A DNA stretch of 64,000 bases, taken from assembly GCA_963277665.1 (NCBI GenBank), contig OY728137.1, positions 1,171,206,670 to 1,171,270,669 of the forward strand, given 5' to 3'. Origin of the DNA: Viscum album. Lineage: Eukaryota > Streptophyta > Magnoliopsida > Santalales > Viscaceae. The notes under the pieces were generated by a model that did no database searches, was not told the origin of the DNA, and worked only from the letters and a program-made list of their open reading frames with translations. The position numbers were made by a program, and so were the translations under genes. Below are positions 1 to 14,600 of this stretch, piece by piece; the stretch's first letter is position 1, and each line of letters begins with the position of its first letter.

Positions 1-3000
1 AAATTCAATTTTATGTTAATTTGACATCATTAATTCCAATAAAGGATAAGTATATGTGATTACTAATTATTATATCAAATTCATTATAAAGGAGGGAATT
101 AATTTTATTAATATCCTTCTAAAAAATTATTTAAATGAATATACGTGTGTTTATAATAATAAAATCACTATTTAAGTAATTTATTAATTAAATATATGTG
201 TAATTTATTCAGTTTAAGTTATAAAATTAATATTATATATTTTCTAGATATTATATAAGAACAAATTTGATTTTATGGAAACAATGTGCATTTTTCCAGA
301 AATGATTTGTTACTACCTTTTGAGGGGAAACCAATTTTAGATCATTATTTATAAACTTTTATAAGTAATTTAAGTAAATATAAAATTGTTTCTTTGAAAT
401 AGGTATATCAAAATTTACATTTGTTTAATTTTTGGTATTTTTTCAATAATATTCATTTATAATTAATAGGGAATAATACTACCTTTCAATTTAAAAATAA
501 GTTTGCATTTGATTTATTTATATATAAATGTTATCCATTTAGTTGGTTTTAAAATATGATGATATTATGTTTTTTTCATATATTTTTTTTCATTGTATGT
601 AATTTCATATTGAAATTTTATATAAACCCACAACAATCTTTTGATAGTTTTTACTTAAAAAAGTTTTTTTCTCGCTTTGATAACAGAAATTATTCTAAAA
701 TTAATTACTGAAAATATCGTGTTTTGAATTTTGATAAATGGATACCATATTTTCAATGAGTTGGTCAAATTTTTTTAATAACTTAATTTTATTTTTTGGA
801 TATTATGAATAGTAACTATGTTAATTTTTATTTACCATGGTTAATGGTAAATTAGGTAAATTAGGGTGAAAAAAATATGAGAATGATTATAAAACTTTCC
901 AAGAAAAATTCACAATCTAATTAGATGAAATATAGTCGACCAATATCACCTATGGGTTGTTATTGATTTATTAATGGACTATTTTCCATGGAAGTGATTT
1001 AAATATAATTAAAACTAATGAAACTAATAGCATGTCACTCTCTTATCTTTTATAAGTATAATAATATTAATATAGTGAAAAACATGATAAAACATCAAAA
1101 ATAAATAGTATCTAGTATGATAATGAAATTATCTACATCATGTGAATTTATTTATAATTTTTATATATTATATTATTACCATTAACATTTACACAGCAGT
1201 GATACAATAATTATTCTATTAAGAGAAATATCAAATAAATAATATTATAAATAGTAAAATAAATATTATTTGAAATAAATTATTTCATATAAGATTTTTC
1301 TATTTGAATATTACATGTTATGAAAAAATTAAATTATTTTGTTGAATTTATATATATTTTTGGATTTATTTTTTATTTCATTGAAATGATTTGTTTAAAA
1401 ATTGACAGTACTGATATTTTATTAAAATAATATTTTATTAAATTATTTAAAAAACAGAAAAATTATTTTAAAAAAGTGGATTTGATACGGTCTAAAAGAT
1501 AATTAATTTTCCAACTATGTGATATTGACACCATATAATTAATCATAATTTCTTCTTAACAATTAAAATATTTCTACCTCAATTGAAATTTAAAGGGAGT
1601 ATTTAAGGGTAATCTGAAAAGATAAGGTTTTAAATAAAAAAATACATGTATACAAATCATTGTATGTTATTATTTAGAACTATTAAAATGTTATCCTTGA
1701 AATAAATAACTTTTTTGTGATTATAATTGGATTATAAATTTATAATATAATAACATTTAAAGACTTTCATAAAGTGCCCCTCCTCCTTTTTTTAAAAGGC
1801 CACAAGATCTACACAATTACACACACCTATCAATCACCTTGGATAGCCCAAATTCCACTACAATAAGTTCCCAATATCCCTAAACGTCTATTAGAGACCC
1901 AAAATTTAGAATAAAGCTATACTAAGAAGAATTTTTGCGAAAATTAGATTGAGATACTCGAAAAAAAGGTAATTGTTTTATCACCACATTAAAAATACAT
2001 TTCTTCTTATACTTCCTCTTCATATATTTTTTCACTAATAAATTAATAAATACAGTATGTTCTACCAACTGATATTTTTATATAATAATTTCAAAAACTT
2101 ATACCTACTTTTATCCATCCTATGAAAAACAATATCACTATGTGAGCGTACGTACGACATACCATCTCCATATCGTAGGTGAATTTTTTAGTCAACAATA
2201 AGTAATTTTGATGGGTTTAATTATGAGTATAATAGAATTTAAATAATGAATATTACATGATAGTTATACTTTATATTAATATACCATCCATTTCCATTCC
2301 ATTTAACTATTAAGTGGGTGATATCGTCACTCGTGCGTACATACGTCCTACCGTCTACACGATGCGATGTGATTCATTCAACATGATCTTCATTAAACAA
2401 TGATTATATACATGAATGGAATGAATAAATATGATATAAATTATACTAATATTATTCTTTAAATAATATAACTATTTTCTAAGAAGTGGAACATGAACGT
2501 TTCCGAAAAATATACATAAGAACATACAAAAGTTGATATCACAATAAAGATAAACAACGAAATGATACTAACAAATTGATGATAATATAATCATATATGA
2601 TATCATAAAAATGATTATTATTTTCAACTAATTCAATAATATTATTTAAAAAAATATATAATAGGTTCATATAAATACAAAGGATGTCGAACCAGCGGAA
2701 ATGGATAATTTTTCAATCACATTTTTATCTTATATTGTTTATACATAAGTATTTACTGGGGTATATTTATCATAAATTCCATTTTTTTAAATGATTTCAT
2801 AAAATGTAAATTATTCTTCAATGTATGTTTAAAGTAATTTTTAATGAATTTTGACTCTTGCAACATGGTTTGGAAGAAATATTTATTTCACTTAATGTAT
2901 AAGGTACTTTTTGACTTCTTTAGAAAAAGTACGAGGAGAATATTATTTAACTTATACGGCATGAATGGATTCTTACACATTCCTAATGCCTTATTTCCAT

Positions 3001-3979
3001 GAATATTCCTTTACAATATTTTATGTTTATTTTCAATTAAATTCTTTTCATTTAAAATTTCATGGAGTTTTATGAAGAAATCATTTTTGATAATGAAAGC
3101 ATAGATTCCTCATGAATTAAATTCATGTATTTTATCAAAATTGCATTCCATATATTATTACATGGGTTATATTCCCATCTGAATTATTACATTGATTTGA
3201 TTATGATTATTATGTAATTTAATTATAAAATCCATATATTTTATATGGATTGTGCTGGAATTATATTTACGAAACCCATTTTTTCCCTGGGTTATGGTAT
3301 AATGAATGGTTTATGTTTCTATGGAACATGTAAGAATGATTACATTATGAGTGGGATGAGACCTATTCTTCCACCAGTTCATGGGGTAAATATTTATATC
3401 TCATGAGGTATACATGACGGTGACATAATGTTAATATGGTTATGTAATATAGGGCTCAAACGGCCTGTACAATTGGTTTGACCATGTACAATTTCCAATA
3501 TGGTAGTCTTCGAAATGTGCCTTGGATAATATGTAAATGATTATCTATGCTTATGTGTTTTCCAAAAGTTCATGTTTTATGAAAATTCTACATTATCATG
3601 TCTAATATTGCATTATGATTTCTGCCTTACGTACTTACATGATTTATTTTATGACTCAATATTTAGATACTCAAAATATATGTTCATCTTTTTACATTCT
3701 TATGTTAATCATTTACATATTTTCTCTTAATAAGAATTTGAGGTCACCCTATATATGTTTTTATTTCCCCCAGGGTACAAATAATGATTTTAGGTTGGAA
3801 AAACAAATGATAAGATATTAATGGGATATGTTGAAAATCATTAACCAATCTAGAAATTTTTTTCCCATGTTTCCAAACACTATAAACTAATATGGCCATT
3901 CAGAGTCTAGTTGTGTAGTGTATTTTGAATTCCAAAATAAAAAATTAATTTTCTTGTACGTCATGAATGGGTTTTTATA
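1..3979 (+). repeat. Array 1, first LTR (5' ~140 bp missing)
   Basis: It matches the second LTR from about 140 bp inside its start to its end, just before the primer site at 3982. No open reading frame is supported; the 68-aa frame at 3615-3821 is not conserved in the other copies. A pair of short GC-richer blocks built on GTGCGTACGTACG is kept at 2142-2180 and 2331-2370. Confidence 0.7.
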
Positions 3980-3981
3980 GG

Positions 3982-3992
3982 TTGTATCAGAG
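3982..3992 (+). other. Primer-binding-site relic, initiator-Met tRNA type
   Basis: TTGTATCAGAG differs by one base from TGGTATCAGAG, the site complementary to the 3' end of plant initiator-Met tRNA. It sits exactly where homology between the LTR copies ends. The partner at 9820-9830 (TGGTACCAAAG) has two different changes, so the ancestral site can be inferred. Confidence 0.65.
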
Positions 3993-5665
3993 TAAATGTT
4001 TTGTCATCCATAAGAAAATAGGATTATAAAATGTTAGTGAGGTCCCTAGATATATTTTAACGATATGTCTATGGATTTCCTAAGGAGAAGTATAATTATA
4101 GATTACAATCCGTGGTTCTCTTTGATAATAATGACAAACCTAGGGTAAAACTAAATATATAATTGATTGAAATATTATAAGTAAATTATCATATTTAGGT
4201 TTTTCTAATATCATATATGTATTTCTTACAATTTTATTTTTTATCATAGTCAATCGCCTGAACTACATAGAATATCGTTAACCATTAAATTTTTCAGTTG
4301 TGAAAAGTATGGAAATTGTAAAGATCAATTTCATCTGTAAAAATATCATGATGAGAATCATGATTATGGAAAAAGATGTAGTCATACTAGTGAGGATGAA
4401 TATATGTTAAATGGAATGTGACTGATATAGTCATATGTAATCGTTTAAGAATAAATTTAGATGATTGAGGTGTGTATATTTTGAAAATAAAATATTATGT
4501 TATATAAATCATGAAATGTATATCAATTTCTAGTATTAGTTTTTTATTAAGGATTGGAATTGACATGTTCTATTGTTCTAATGATATGAAAAAGTAATTT
4601 ATGGGTAAGGTTATGTACTTGTAGAACACTTTATTAAGGGAATGATATCCCTTAATATGATGTTGTTTTCATAAAGATATGATGTATTTGAAAAAGTTAA
4701 TTGGATGATTATAATTTATAGGCCACTAATTTTGGAGTTGTTGACAAGAGGGGTATGAAGTTATAGATAAATTATACAACTTATTCGTCCTTAAGGAATA
4801 TATCCAATAATTATAATTGGAATAAAGAAACTTCCATGTATTTCATAAGGATATATGATAATTCATGTAGATACCATGAATCAAGAGAATACATGATGAT
4901 GGTTTTCACATTTTAGAAATGTGACCAACTAGAGATAACTTATGATATATGGGGGATAATTATTAAACCAATTTTGTGAACCTTTTTCTATAATATTTTA
5001 TTTTAATCATTTAGAAGGACTGTATGGTTTTCAAATATTTTGAAAAAATAAGTTAAAATTAGATTAAATTTGATAGAATAAACTTTTATCTTACTGTATA
5101 TAGACTTATAAAAGTTTGATAACATGTGATGACCTATAATTATATTTATGGATCACTTTTTATTTTTCAGGAATGAAATATTCCACTTCATTTCATTGAA
5201 TAAGAGATGATGTGGAAATTATTCAAGGAACAAATAACAGTTTCATTGTGCCAAAATTAAGTATGCATTTCTTCTCATGAAAATTTCTTCATCATTATTA
5301 AAAGGATCCTAAAACAAAAAATGTTATCCTTGTACCTTATTATCTGATGAATTCGATGGTCCCTTAAATAATTACATATTCATGGATTTCTGATTGTTAG
5401 CATTCTCATAACCTTGTTCTCTATAACTATCCATCAGAACGTGATTGTTAGACTTTTCTTTTGTAACAATTTTTTCTGTTCCCACGATTTTTCTTTTATG
5501 TAGAAACCCATTTAGAATTTACATTAGGTAAAAGATATGTTTCTATAATTATTTTTTTAAAATGTAGTTTTAGTATAAATTTTTTACTATGTTGGTATCT
5601 ACAGAAGAAACATTCATGTTGTAAACCTTTTACAACCATGCAGAATTTCAAGGGAGAAATTCATT

Positions 5666-5680
5666 TTATGGGGGGTAGAA
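5666..5680 (+). other. Polypurine tract and LTR junction, array 1 first internal
   Basis: TTTATGGGGGGTAGAA precedes TATAACC, parallel to TTTATGGGGGGAGTAA then TGTAATAACC at 11615-11640. In Ty3/gypsy elements the purine tract primes plus-strand DNA and lies directly before the 3' LTR. Confidence 0.6.
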
Positions 5681-8600
5681 TATAACCTCACCATATTTTA
5701 TGAGGGAGTTTCTTTTTATTTTTTTTCTTGTGTTGTATGCTACACCAAGATTATCTATCACTATACAAAAACTTTTGTTATCTTTTTGTATACAGAACAC
5801 TATTCATGGAATATGTTACCAAAAAATTCATTGTATTTTGATAGAAATAATTTCACTCAAGTCCGAGTATATGTGATAAAAAAATATTATAACCTATTCA
5901 TTATAATGGTGGGTATGAATAGTATTTACTTCCTTCAAAAAAACTATTTAAATGAAAATAAATTAGACTATAAAATAATAAAATCAGCCTTAAAATAATT
6001 TTTTAATCAAATATATGTGCAATATATTCCGTGTAATGTTTGAAATTCATATTATATAAGTTATTGGCATGATATAAGAATAAATTAAATTTTATAGATA
6101 AAATATGTTTTATTCTAAAAACGTATTATTATCACCGCCTGATGGAGAACACATTTTAGATATAGTTTTTACACATTTATAAGCAATTTTTTATAAAATA
6201 ATTGTCTTCTTTGGAAATGGGACATCAAAAAGGTCTATGGTGGATTTTTTTTGTATTTTTCAAATAATATTCATTTTCTAATGAATATAGAAAAATATTG
6301 CATCTCAATTTTAAACTACCTTTTCATATGACTTATTTTTAGATAAGGATTATCATTTAAATTGTTTTTGAAGTATAATTAGAATATGATTTAATCATTT
6401 AAACCAATTTTTCTCATTTTATTTAAGTTCACATTGAAATTAGATATAAACACACACCAATCGTTTTATAGTTATTAAATATAAAACCCTCCATTTTTTC
6501 TCTTCGATAATGGGAAATAATTTTAATTTAATTACTCCAATGTATGTGTATTGAATTTTAATAACTAGATTCCATATTTTGAATTAGTACATCCATATTA
6601 TGCTAACATGTTACTTTTAATTTTTTGGATTTTATGAATAGTAACTATAGTAATTTCATTTACCATATTTAAAGGTAAATCAGGTAAATTAGGGTAACAA
6701 AGAATACGATAAATATAATAAAATTATCTTAATAGGTGATAAAAAATGTTTTGGAAAAATTATAGTATACCAATATCACCTCAGGGTCATAATTGATTCA
6801 TTTAATAGAATTATGTCCATAAATGTGATTTAAATTCAATTAAAACAAAAAAAAGTGACAACTTGTCACTCTCTTATATCATATACGTATAATAATATTA
6901 ATTTAGTGATATGCATGATTAAGCTTCAAAAATAAATATTCTCCAGAAAGATAACAAAATTATATATATCACATTAATTTATGTATAATTTTAAAATATT
7001 AAATAATTACAATAAATATTTCCACAATAGTGATAAATTATTATTTGATAAAGAGAAATATCCAAAAATGATATTATAAATAGTAAAATAAAAATTATTT
7101 GAAATAATTTATGTCATAAAAGATTTTTCAAGGTGAATATATCATATTCTAAGTCTATTAAAATCTTTTTTTTCTAAGTCCTATCAATGTTTGGATTTAA
7201 TTTAAACTCAATGAAATTAATTGTATTAAAATTAACACTATTGATATTTTATTAAATTATTATTATATTTAATTATTTAAAAAAAATGATTTTTTTAATA
7301 ATGACATAGTGAATTTGATAAATTCAAAAAAATTATTAATTTCCCAATTTTAGGATATTGAACACATATATGTAAATATAATATCAACATAATTATTAAA
7401 AAATTTTCACCCCAATTAAAATTAATAGAATGTAATTAAGGGTAATTTGAAAATATAAGCATTAAAATAAAATAAATACATATCTAGAAGTTATTGTATT
7501 GTGATTTTTTCTAAATATTACCATTTTAACCTTAAAAAATATCCCTTGGGAGATATTATAATTTCAAAATTAGTTTATAATAAATTAACATTTCAAGGCA
7601 TTAATAAAGTGCCACTCACCCCTCTAATAAAAGGCCACTACATCTTCCCACTTAATCACACCTCTCATTCCCCTTGCCTTATCAAAAATCTGATCAAATA
7701 ATATCTAAACATACCTACCATACTATTAAAGACAACCCTTTGGGAAGAAATCAATTATAAGGATTCCTTTTATTAAAATATAAAGGATATAATCATAAAA
7801 GAGTTAATTGTTTTATCACCTCTTTGAAAATTCTATTCTTATTATACTTCCTATTATTATGTTGTTTCTATACTAAATTAATATATATATTCTATCCTAT
7901 ATTCTGAGTTGTTATTATAGTTATGTTAAAAACTTATACCTCCTTTTATTCATCATAAAAAAATATCGCCATATGTGTCTACGTATGACTTACCATCTCC
8001 ACGCTCTGGTGTAATTTATAATTCCACAATAATAAATTAGTATTAGTCTAATGATGAGTTTAATGGATTTAAATAATTATTATAACTTGATAATTATTAT
8101 TTTTTAATTAATATACCATCCAATTTTATAACATTTAACTATTAAGTGAATGATATCATTGCTCATGCATATGTACTGCCTACCGTCTCCACTGTGTGAT
8201 GCGATTGTTTCTTCATGGTCTTCATTAAAAAAAGATTGTATAAATGATGAAATGAATAAATATGATATATATTATGCTAATATCATTATTTGAATGATAA
8301 AACTATATCCTAAGATGTATAAAATGAACTTATCTAATGAAAATTGAATAATAACATAAATAAATTAATATCTGAATAATGAGTTAGAATGAAATGTGAC
8401 TAACAAACAAATGATAATATAATAAAATATGATATCATAAAAATGATTATGATTCTGGAATAAATCAATAAAATTATTTAAATCATTATACAAGATGTTT
8501 GGATTTATATTAAGGATATATCACCTAAGGTAAGAGATTATTTTGCATTCTCATTTTCATCTAAGATTGTTTATACGTTAGTATTCACTGGGGTATATTA

Positions 8601-9819
8601 TTCATCCATGTCCATGCTTTCTAATGAAATTTACATAAAATGTAAACTATTCTTAAATTTGTTAAAATTCTTTTTGACCCATTTTTGTCTTTTACTACCT
8701 AGTTTGGAAGGAATACTTATTTCATTTACCATATGGGGCACTTTTGTACTCCTCTATAAAAAGTACAAGGAGAATGTTTTTTAACTTATACGGAATGAAT
8801 CTAATATTATGATTTCTTAATGAATTATTTCCATGAAGATTCCTATAATGGATTTCTTGTTTATTTTCTATTTATTTATTTTATTTTAAAATTTTATTTC
8901 ATTTTGAGAAAAGAAAATGTCTTTTATGAAGAAATGATATTTTCTGTAAATATTAATTTCAATTATTTCTTCAAAATTACATTCTGTATAATATAACATA
9001 GGGTTACATTTTGTTCTCTATGATATGATTTTATTTTGTTTATAATGGAATTATTTTTTTGAAATCCATTTATTTTATATGGATTATGATGGAATGATGT
9101 TTAAGAACCCCATTTTTGATCCTTGTGTAATACTATGATTAATGGTTTATGTTTTTATAAAGAATGTAAGTATGATTCCATTATGGGATGACTTGGACCT
9201 ATATCTCCCTCTAATGAATTGGGTAAATATTTATATCCAGTGAGATAGACATAAACAGAATGAAAAGCTAATACAGTTCAGTTATACTAGTTTGAAATAG
9301 AATGTGAATGTGGTTCAGTAATTGACATTGTCCACTATAAATGTCTTGATAGTGAGCCTTGGATAATATAGAAATGTTTTTCTAGGATTATGTTTTTTCC
9401 AAAAGTTCATATTTTATGCCATGTATATGTTATGATGATTAATATTGCATTCTTATTTATGACTTACAAACTACAAAGATTTATTATTTGACTTAGTATT
9501 TAGATATAAAAAATATAGTTGTAGGTTTTTACATTCTTATGTTTATGTGTCACATGATTTCCATTACTGATATTATTAAGCTCATAATATTTTTGTGTTT
9601 TATTCCCCCAGGTTATAAATAAATGTCCTAGGTTGTAAAAATAATTTCCAATATATTTATAGGATATATTGAAGATCATTCATCAAGATATAGGAATGTG
9701 ACTTGAGTTTCCAATGACACTAAAGTAATATAGTTTTTAGGAATATATTTTGGTATTGTATTATGTATTGTACAAAAGAAATGTAATGTCCACATACGTC
9801 AAGCTTGGATTTATAGAGT
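5681..9819 (+). repeat. Array 1, second LTR (shared)
   Basis: About 4.14 kb lies between the purine tract at 5680 and the primer site at 9820. It starts with a decayed TGTAATAACC and ends near TTTATAGAG. Being followed by a primer site and preceded by a purine tract, it acts as 3' LTR of one element and 5' LTR of the next, the signature of LTR-mediated tandem duplication. No gene is seen in it; the 70-, 66- and 86-aa frames here are not shared with the other LTRs. The GTACG-type blocks recur at 7973-8010 and 8161-8205. Confidence 0.7.
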
Positions 9820-11630
9820 TGGTACCAAAGTGAAGTTTTATTCAACCTTTGGAAAATAGTATGAGAAAATATTATAGATATCCCTAGAGATATTTCAAAT
9901 GATATTTCTAGGGATGTCGTAAGGATAAGTCTATTTATAGGATAAAATACATGGGTTTTTGTGATTATCTTGAAAAACATAGGGTTATGCTAAATATATC
10001 ATAGATTGATTTATTATAAGTAATTCGCCATACATATGTGTTTCTAATATCTGAAATGTATTTTCAACACATTTCTGTTCAATCTTAGTAAATATCAAGA
10101 ACTAAATAGAACATAGTTAACCATAGAATGTTTTAGATGTGGGAATTAAGGTAAGTATGATGATCGATTTCCAAACATGATGTCTCATGATGAAAATATT
10201 GACGATGGAACAAGATTTGGACATATTACTGAGGATAGAGAGGTGTTAAATGACATGTGAAAGGTATGTGTTCTTATTCCAGTATTTTCAACATTGAACT
10301 TAAGAATTCTAAGGTTGAGTAACCTTAAGACATGATTAATATTTTATGAAAGACAAAGATTATGGATCCTGATCAATGGTTTATGAATAAACTTGGATGA
10401 TTGAGGTGTATACGTTTATAAATTCAATGATTATGTTATATGAGTTAGAAAAATTATAGGAGTTTTTAATATAAGTTTTTCATTAATGCTTTGAAAGGAT
10501 ATGTTGAATTGTTCTAAGGATCGAAAAGGGGATTTAATGGTCTGGTGATATACTTATAAAATAAATGATTAATGGGAAGATACACCTTAATATGTCCATT
10601 ATGATAAGATAATGATGTTTAGATAATGATATGTTGTATTTGAATAAGTAAAATGGAAAATTATTGTTTCTTATGAACTATTTATGGAGATTTTAAAAGA
10701 TGTTTTTTCTATCATGGATAAAGTATACACATTTTTTTGACCTAAGAAATATATCCAATGAGCATTGGAATAAGCGAACATGCATGTTTTCAATAGGGTT
10801 TTTTGATAATTAAGGATGTTACCACGACTTAAGAGAATGCATGATGAATGAGTTCACATTTTTGGAATGTGATCAAACAGATATATCTTATGATATATGG
10901 TGTATAAATGTTAGGATGAGTTTGTTATCCTTTTTCCATTGTTATTAATTTTTCATCTTCAGAAGGAGTGTATTGTTATCAAATTATTGGAAAGATTAAG
11001 TTACACATCGAATAATGTTTGTTAGAAAAATGTATTTTATCACAATATATTGACATATTAATTTTTTATAACTTGTGAAGTCCTATCATTCATTTTATGA
11101 ATCGTATGATCTATTTTAATAATGAAAAATTCAACTTCATTTCATTGAAAAAAGATATTGAGTGGAAATTATTCAAGGCACGGACAATGACGAGATTATA
11201 CTGAACTCATATAATTATTTCTCCTCATGAAATTTTATTCAACATTAATAAATTGATATTGAAACCAATAATGCATTCTTATTACCTTCTTATCTTATGA
11301 ATCTTATGGTCCCTTAAATCATCACATAATTATAGATTTATGATTTTTAACTTTCCTCTATCCTTATTCTCTATGACTCTACATCATAAATTCATGTTCA
11401 TATTTTTCATCCATATCCATGTTTTTCTTCCCTACTATGTTATTTTAAGTGCAAACCATGTGAGGAGTTACTTTGGGTTTCCAGTATGTTGCTAACATTC
11501 CTTTTTTAAATTGATGTTTTATTATACATTTTTTTACAATGTGTGTTTATATGAAGAATCATTTAATATGAAAAACTTTTACATCCCGAAAAAAATATTG
11601 ATGGTTAAATAAATTTTATGGGGGGAGTAA
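9820..11630 (+). mobile_element. Array 1, second internal region
   Basis: It runs from the primer site TGGTACCAAAG (9820-9830) to the purine tract at 11612-11630 and aligns along its length with 3980-5680. The zinc-knuckle-like stretch near 10,130 is broken by a stop. No pol motif is visible in any frame, so this unit could not have moved without proteins made elsewhere. Confidence 0.6.
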
Positions 11631-14600
11631 TGTAATAACCGAAGATTTTGTAAGATTTTTTTTTAAATTTCATTGATTCATGGTGTAGTACGTTACACCA
11701 AGATTAGTTTTCTCTATACAAAACCCCTAATAGCTTATAGCAGAAGAAACAAAAATTTTGGATTAGGTTTACACACAATTTCAAGTTTATTGGATATAAT
11801 TTATATCAGTCAAGACTGACTATAAGTGATATCAATATTTTATAACCATGTCATTATAATGGTGGGTATGAATATTATTAACTTCCTTCTAAAAATACTA
11901 TTTAAATTAAAATAAGCGAGTAAATAAAATAATAAAATAACTCCTTATAGATTTTATTAATTAAATATACGTTTAATATATCAAATTTATTATTTAAAAT
12001 GCATCGTATATATTTTTGAGATATAATATAAAAAAAATTTCTATTTTTCAGATAAAATGAAAATTTTCTCGAAATAGTGTTTTTCCGCCTTTGGATTTTG
12101 AAAAAATTTTATATCTAGTTTTTTACAGTTTTAAAAGATGTTTTTGAAAAAATAAACTTATTATTTTGAAATGGGACATCAATATTTACTTTTATTTTAA
12201 TTTTTGGTATATTTCCAATAATATTCCTTTTTAACGAATAGTGAAAAATACTACATTTTAATTCAAAGCATCCTTTTCCATCGATTTATTTATAAAAAGT
12301 TTATCCTTATAATTAAATTAAAGTATAATTATATTATATTTTTATCATTTAATCCCATGTTGGTTTTTGGAAGTAAAGTCACATTAAAATTATATATAAA
12401 CCCTTGTCAATATTTAGATAGTTTTTTCTTTTTAAAAATCCTTCTTTCCCTATTTTGACAACATGAATTAATTTCAAATTAACTAATAGAACATAAGTGT
12501 ATTGAATATTAATAAATGGATTCCATATATCAATCAGTGGTTCAAAATTATGTTAATAGTTTACTTATATTTTTTCGGATATTATGAATATTGACTAGAT
12601 TAATTTTTATTTTCCACGGTTTTTGATAAATCAAGTAAATTAGTGTAACAAACATTATGATAAAGATAATAAAATTACACTAAGAGGTACCAAAATCTTA
12701 TTGGATGAATTAATGTTGAACAATATCACCTAAGGATCAGAATTGATTTATTAAATTGACTATTTTCCATGAAGAGGGATGTAAATATAATTAAAACAAA
12801 ATAATGTGAAAACAAGTCACTGTCTTATCTCTTGTATGTATAAGAATTTGAATTGTGTGATAAACATGATAAAACTTCGTGAATAAATATTAAACATAAA
12901 TATAATAGAATTATATACATCATGTAAATTTTTTAATAATTTTAATATATTAAATTATTAACATAAATATTGACTCAATAATGATACAATAATTATTTTA
13001 TTTAGAGAAATATCAAATAAATGATATTGTAAATAGTAAAATAAGTATTATTTGAAATAATTTTTGTCATACATGATTTTCAAGGTGAATATGAAATGTT
13101 CAAATATTATTAAATTCTTTTGTTCTATGTTATATCAACTTATTTATTTTATCTAAATTCAATAAAATAAATAGTATAAAACATTACACTATTTATATTT
13201 TATAAAAAAAATATTTTATTAAATTATTTAAAAAACATAAAAACATTTAAAATTATTAAGTGTACAAGAAAAGGTAGATATTGTATTTAATTTTATAATT
13301 ATTGGATATTGTCCTCATATATGTAATCTTAATATCCTCTTAATAATCCAAATTTTGTTACACAATTAGTAATAAAAGAAAGTAATTAAGTGTAAACTGA
13401 AAAAAGAATAATTAAAATAAAATAAATACATATATAAATATTAATTTAGGAGATAATTTATAACTATTATAGTATAATACTTTAGATATATTAATTTTTA
13501 TCTATTAGAATTCAAAAATACATTTATAAAAAAATAATATTTCAAGGCCTTCCTAAAGTGTCCCTCCTCCCTCTTATAAGATGACACCACATATACCCAC
13601 TTACTCACACCTCTAAATCCCCTTTTATCATCCTTCATCTGATAAAATAAGTTCTCAAAATCGATATCATTATCTTAGAGACCACACATTATGACAAAAT
13701 CCATCTTATAGAGAAATATTTTGAAAATGAAAAGAAGATACTCGAAAAACAGGTAACTGTTTTATCACCTATTTCAAAATTATTTTATTCTTGTACATAT
13801 TCATCTTATGTTATTTCCATGATAATGTAATAAATATAGTATCTTATATATTCAGAGATGATAATTATAATTATGGTACAACCATATACGTCCTTTTATC
13901 CATCATATTATTAACTGTATCACCACGTGTGTGTGCGTACGGCTTACCATCTCCACAACATGGTGTAATTTGTTTTTCATCAATAAATAATTTGGATGGA
14001 TATAATAATGAGTACAATGGATGTAAATAATTTATATAACATGGTAATTAATTTTTATAATTAATATACCATCCAATTTCATACTATTTTACCATTAAGT
14101 GAATGATATTGCTGCTTGTGCACATGTACGACCTACTGTCTCTAGGATGTGATGTGATTCATTATACATGATATTCACAAAACCATGATTATATAAATGA
14201 ATTTAATGAATAAATATGATATACATTACACTAATATAATTATTTAAATTATATACTGATATCATATGATTTGGAACATGAATTTATCTGGTAAAACATG
14301 CATTAGAACATAAAGAAGTTAATATCCGAAAAATGAGTGAGAATGAAATGTTACTTAGAAATATATATTGATATAATAATATATGATATCATAATAATAA
14401 TTATGATTCTGGAATCAGTCAATATTACTATTTAAGTCATTATACATGTGGTTGGAATTCATATATAGGATATCTAACCTACGGTAAGGGATAATCTTCC
14501 ATTGGATTTTTCATATGAGATTGTTTATATGTATGTATTTACAGGTTGTATATTTATCATCCATGTCCATGTTTTCTAAAAATATTTTCATAAAATGTTA

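Larger units (their letters stand above)
3980..5680 (+). mobile_element. Array 1, first internal region (gag relic, no pol)
   Basis: It begins with a primer-binding-site relic at 3982-3992 (TTGTATCAGAG, one change from TGGTATCAGAG) and ends with a purine tract at 5666-5679. Around 4294-4330 a + strand frame reads F-x-C-E-K-Y-G-N-x-K-D-x-F, which looks like a decayed gag zinc knuckle; the equivalent place in the next unit (about 10,130) reads F-R-C-G-N-stop-G-K-Y-D-D-R-F. No protease, RT, RNase H or integrase motif is visible in any frame. At 1.7 kb it is too short to have held a full gag-pol. Confidence 0.6.
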
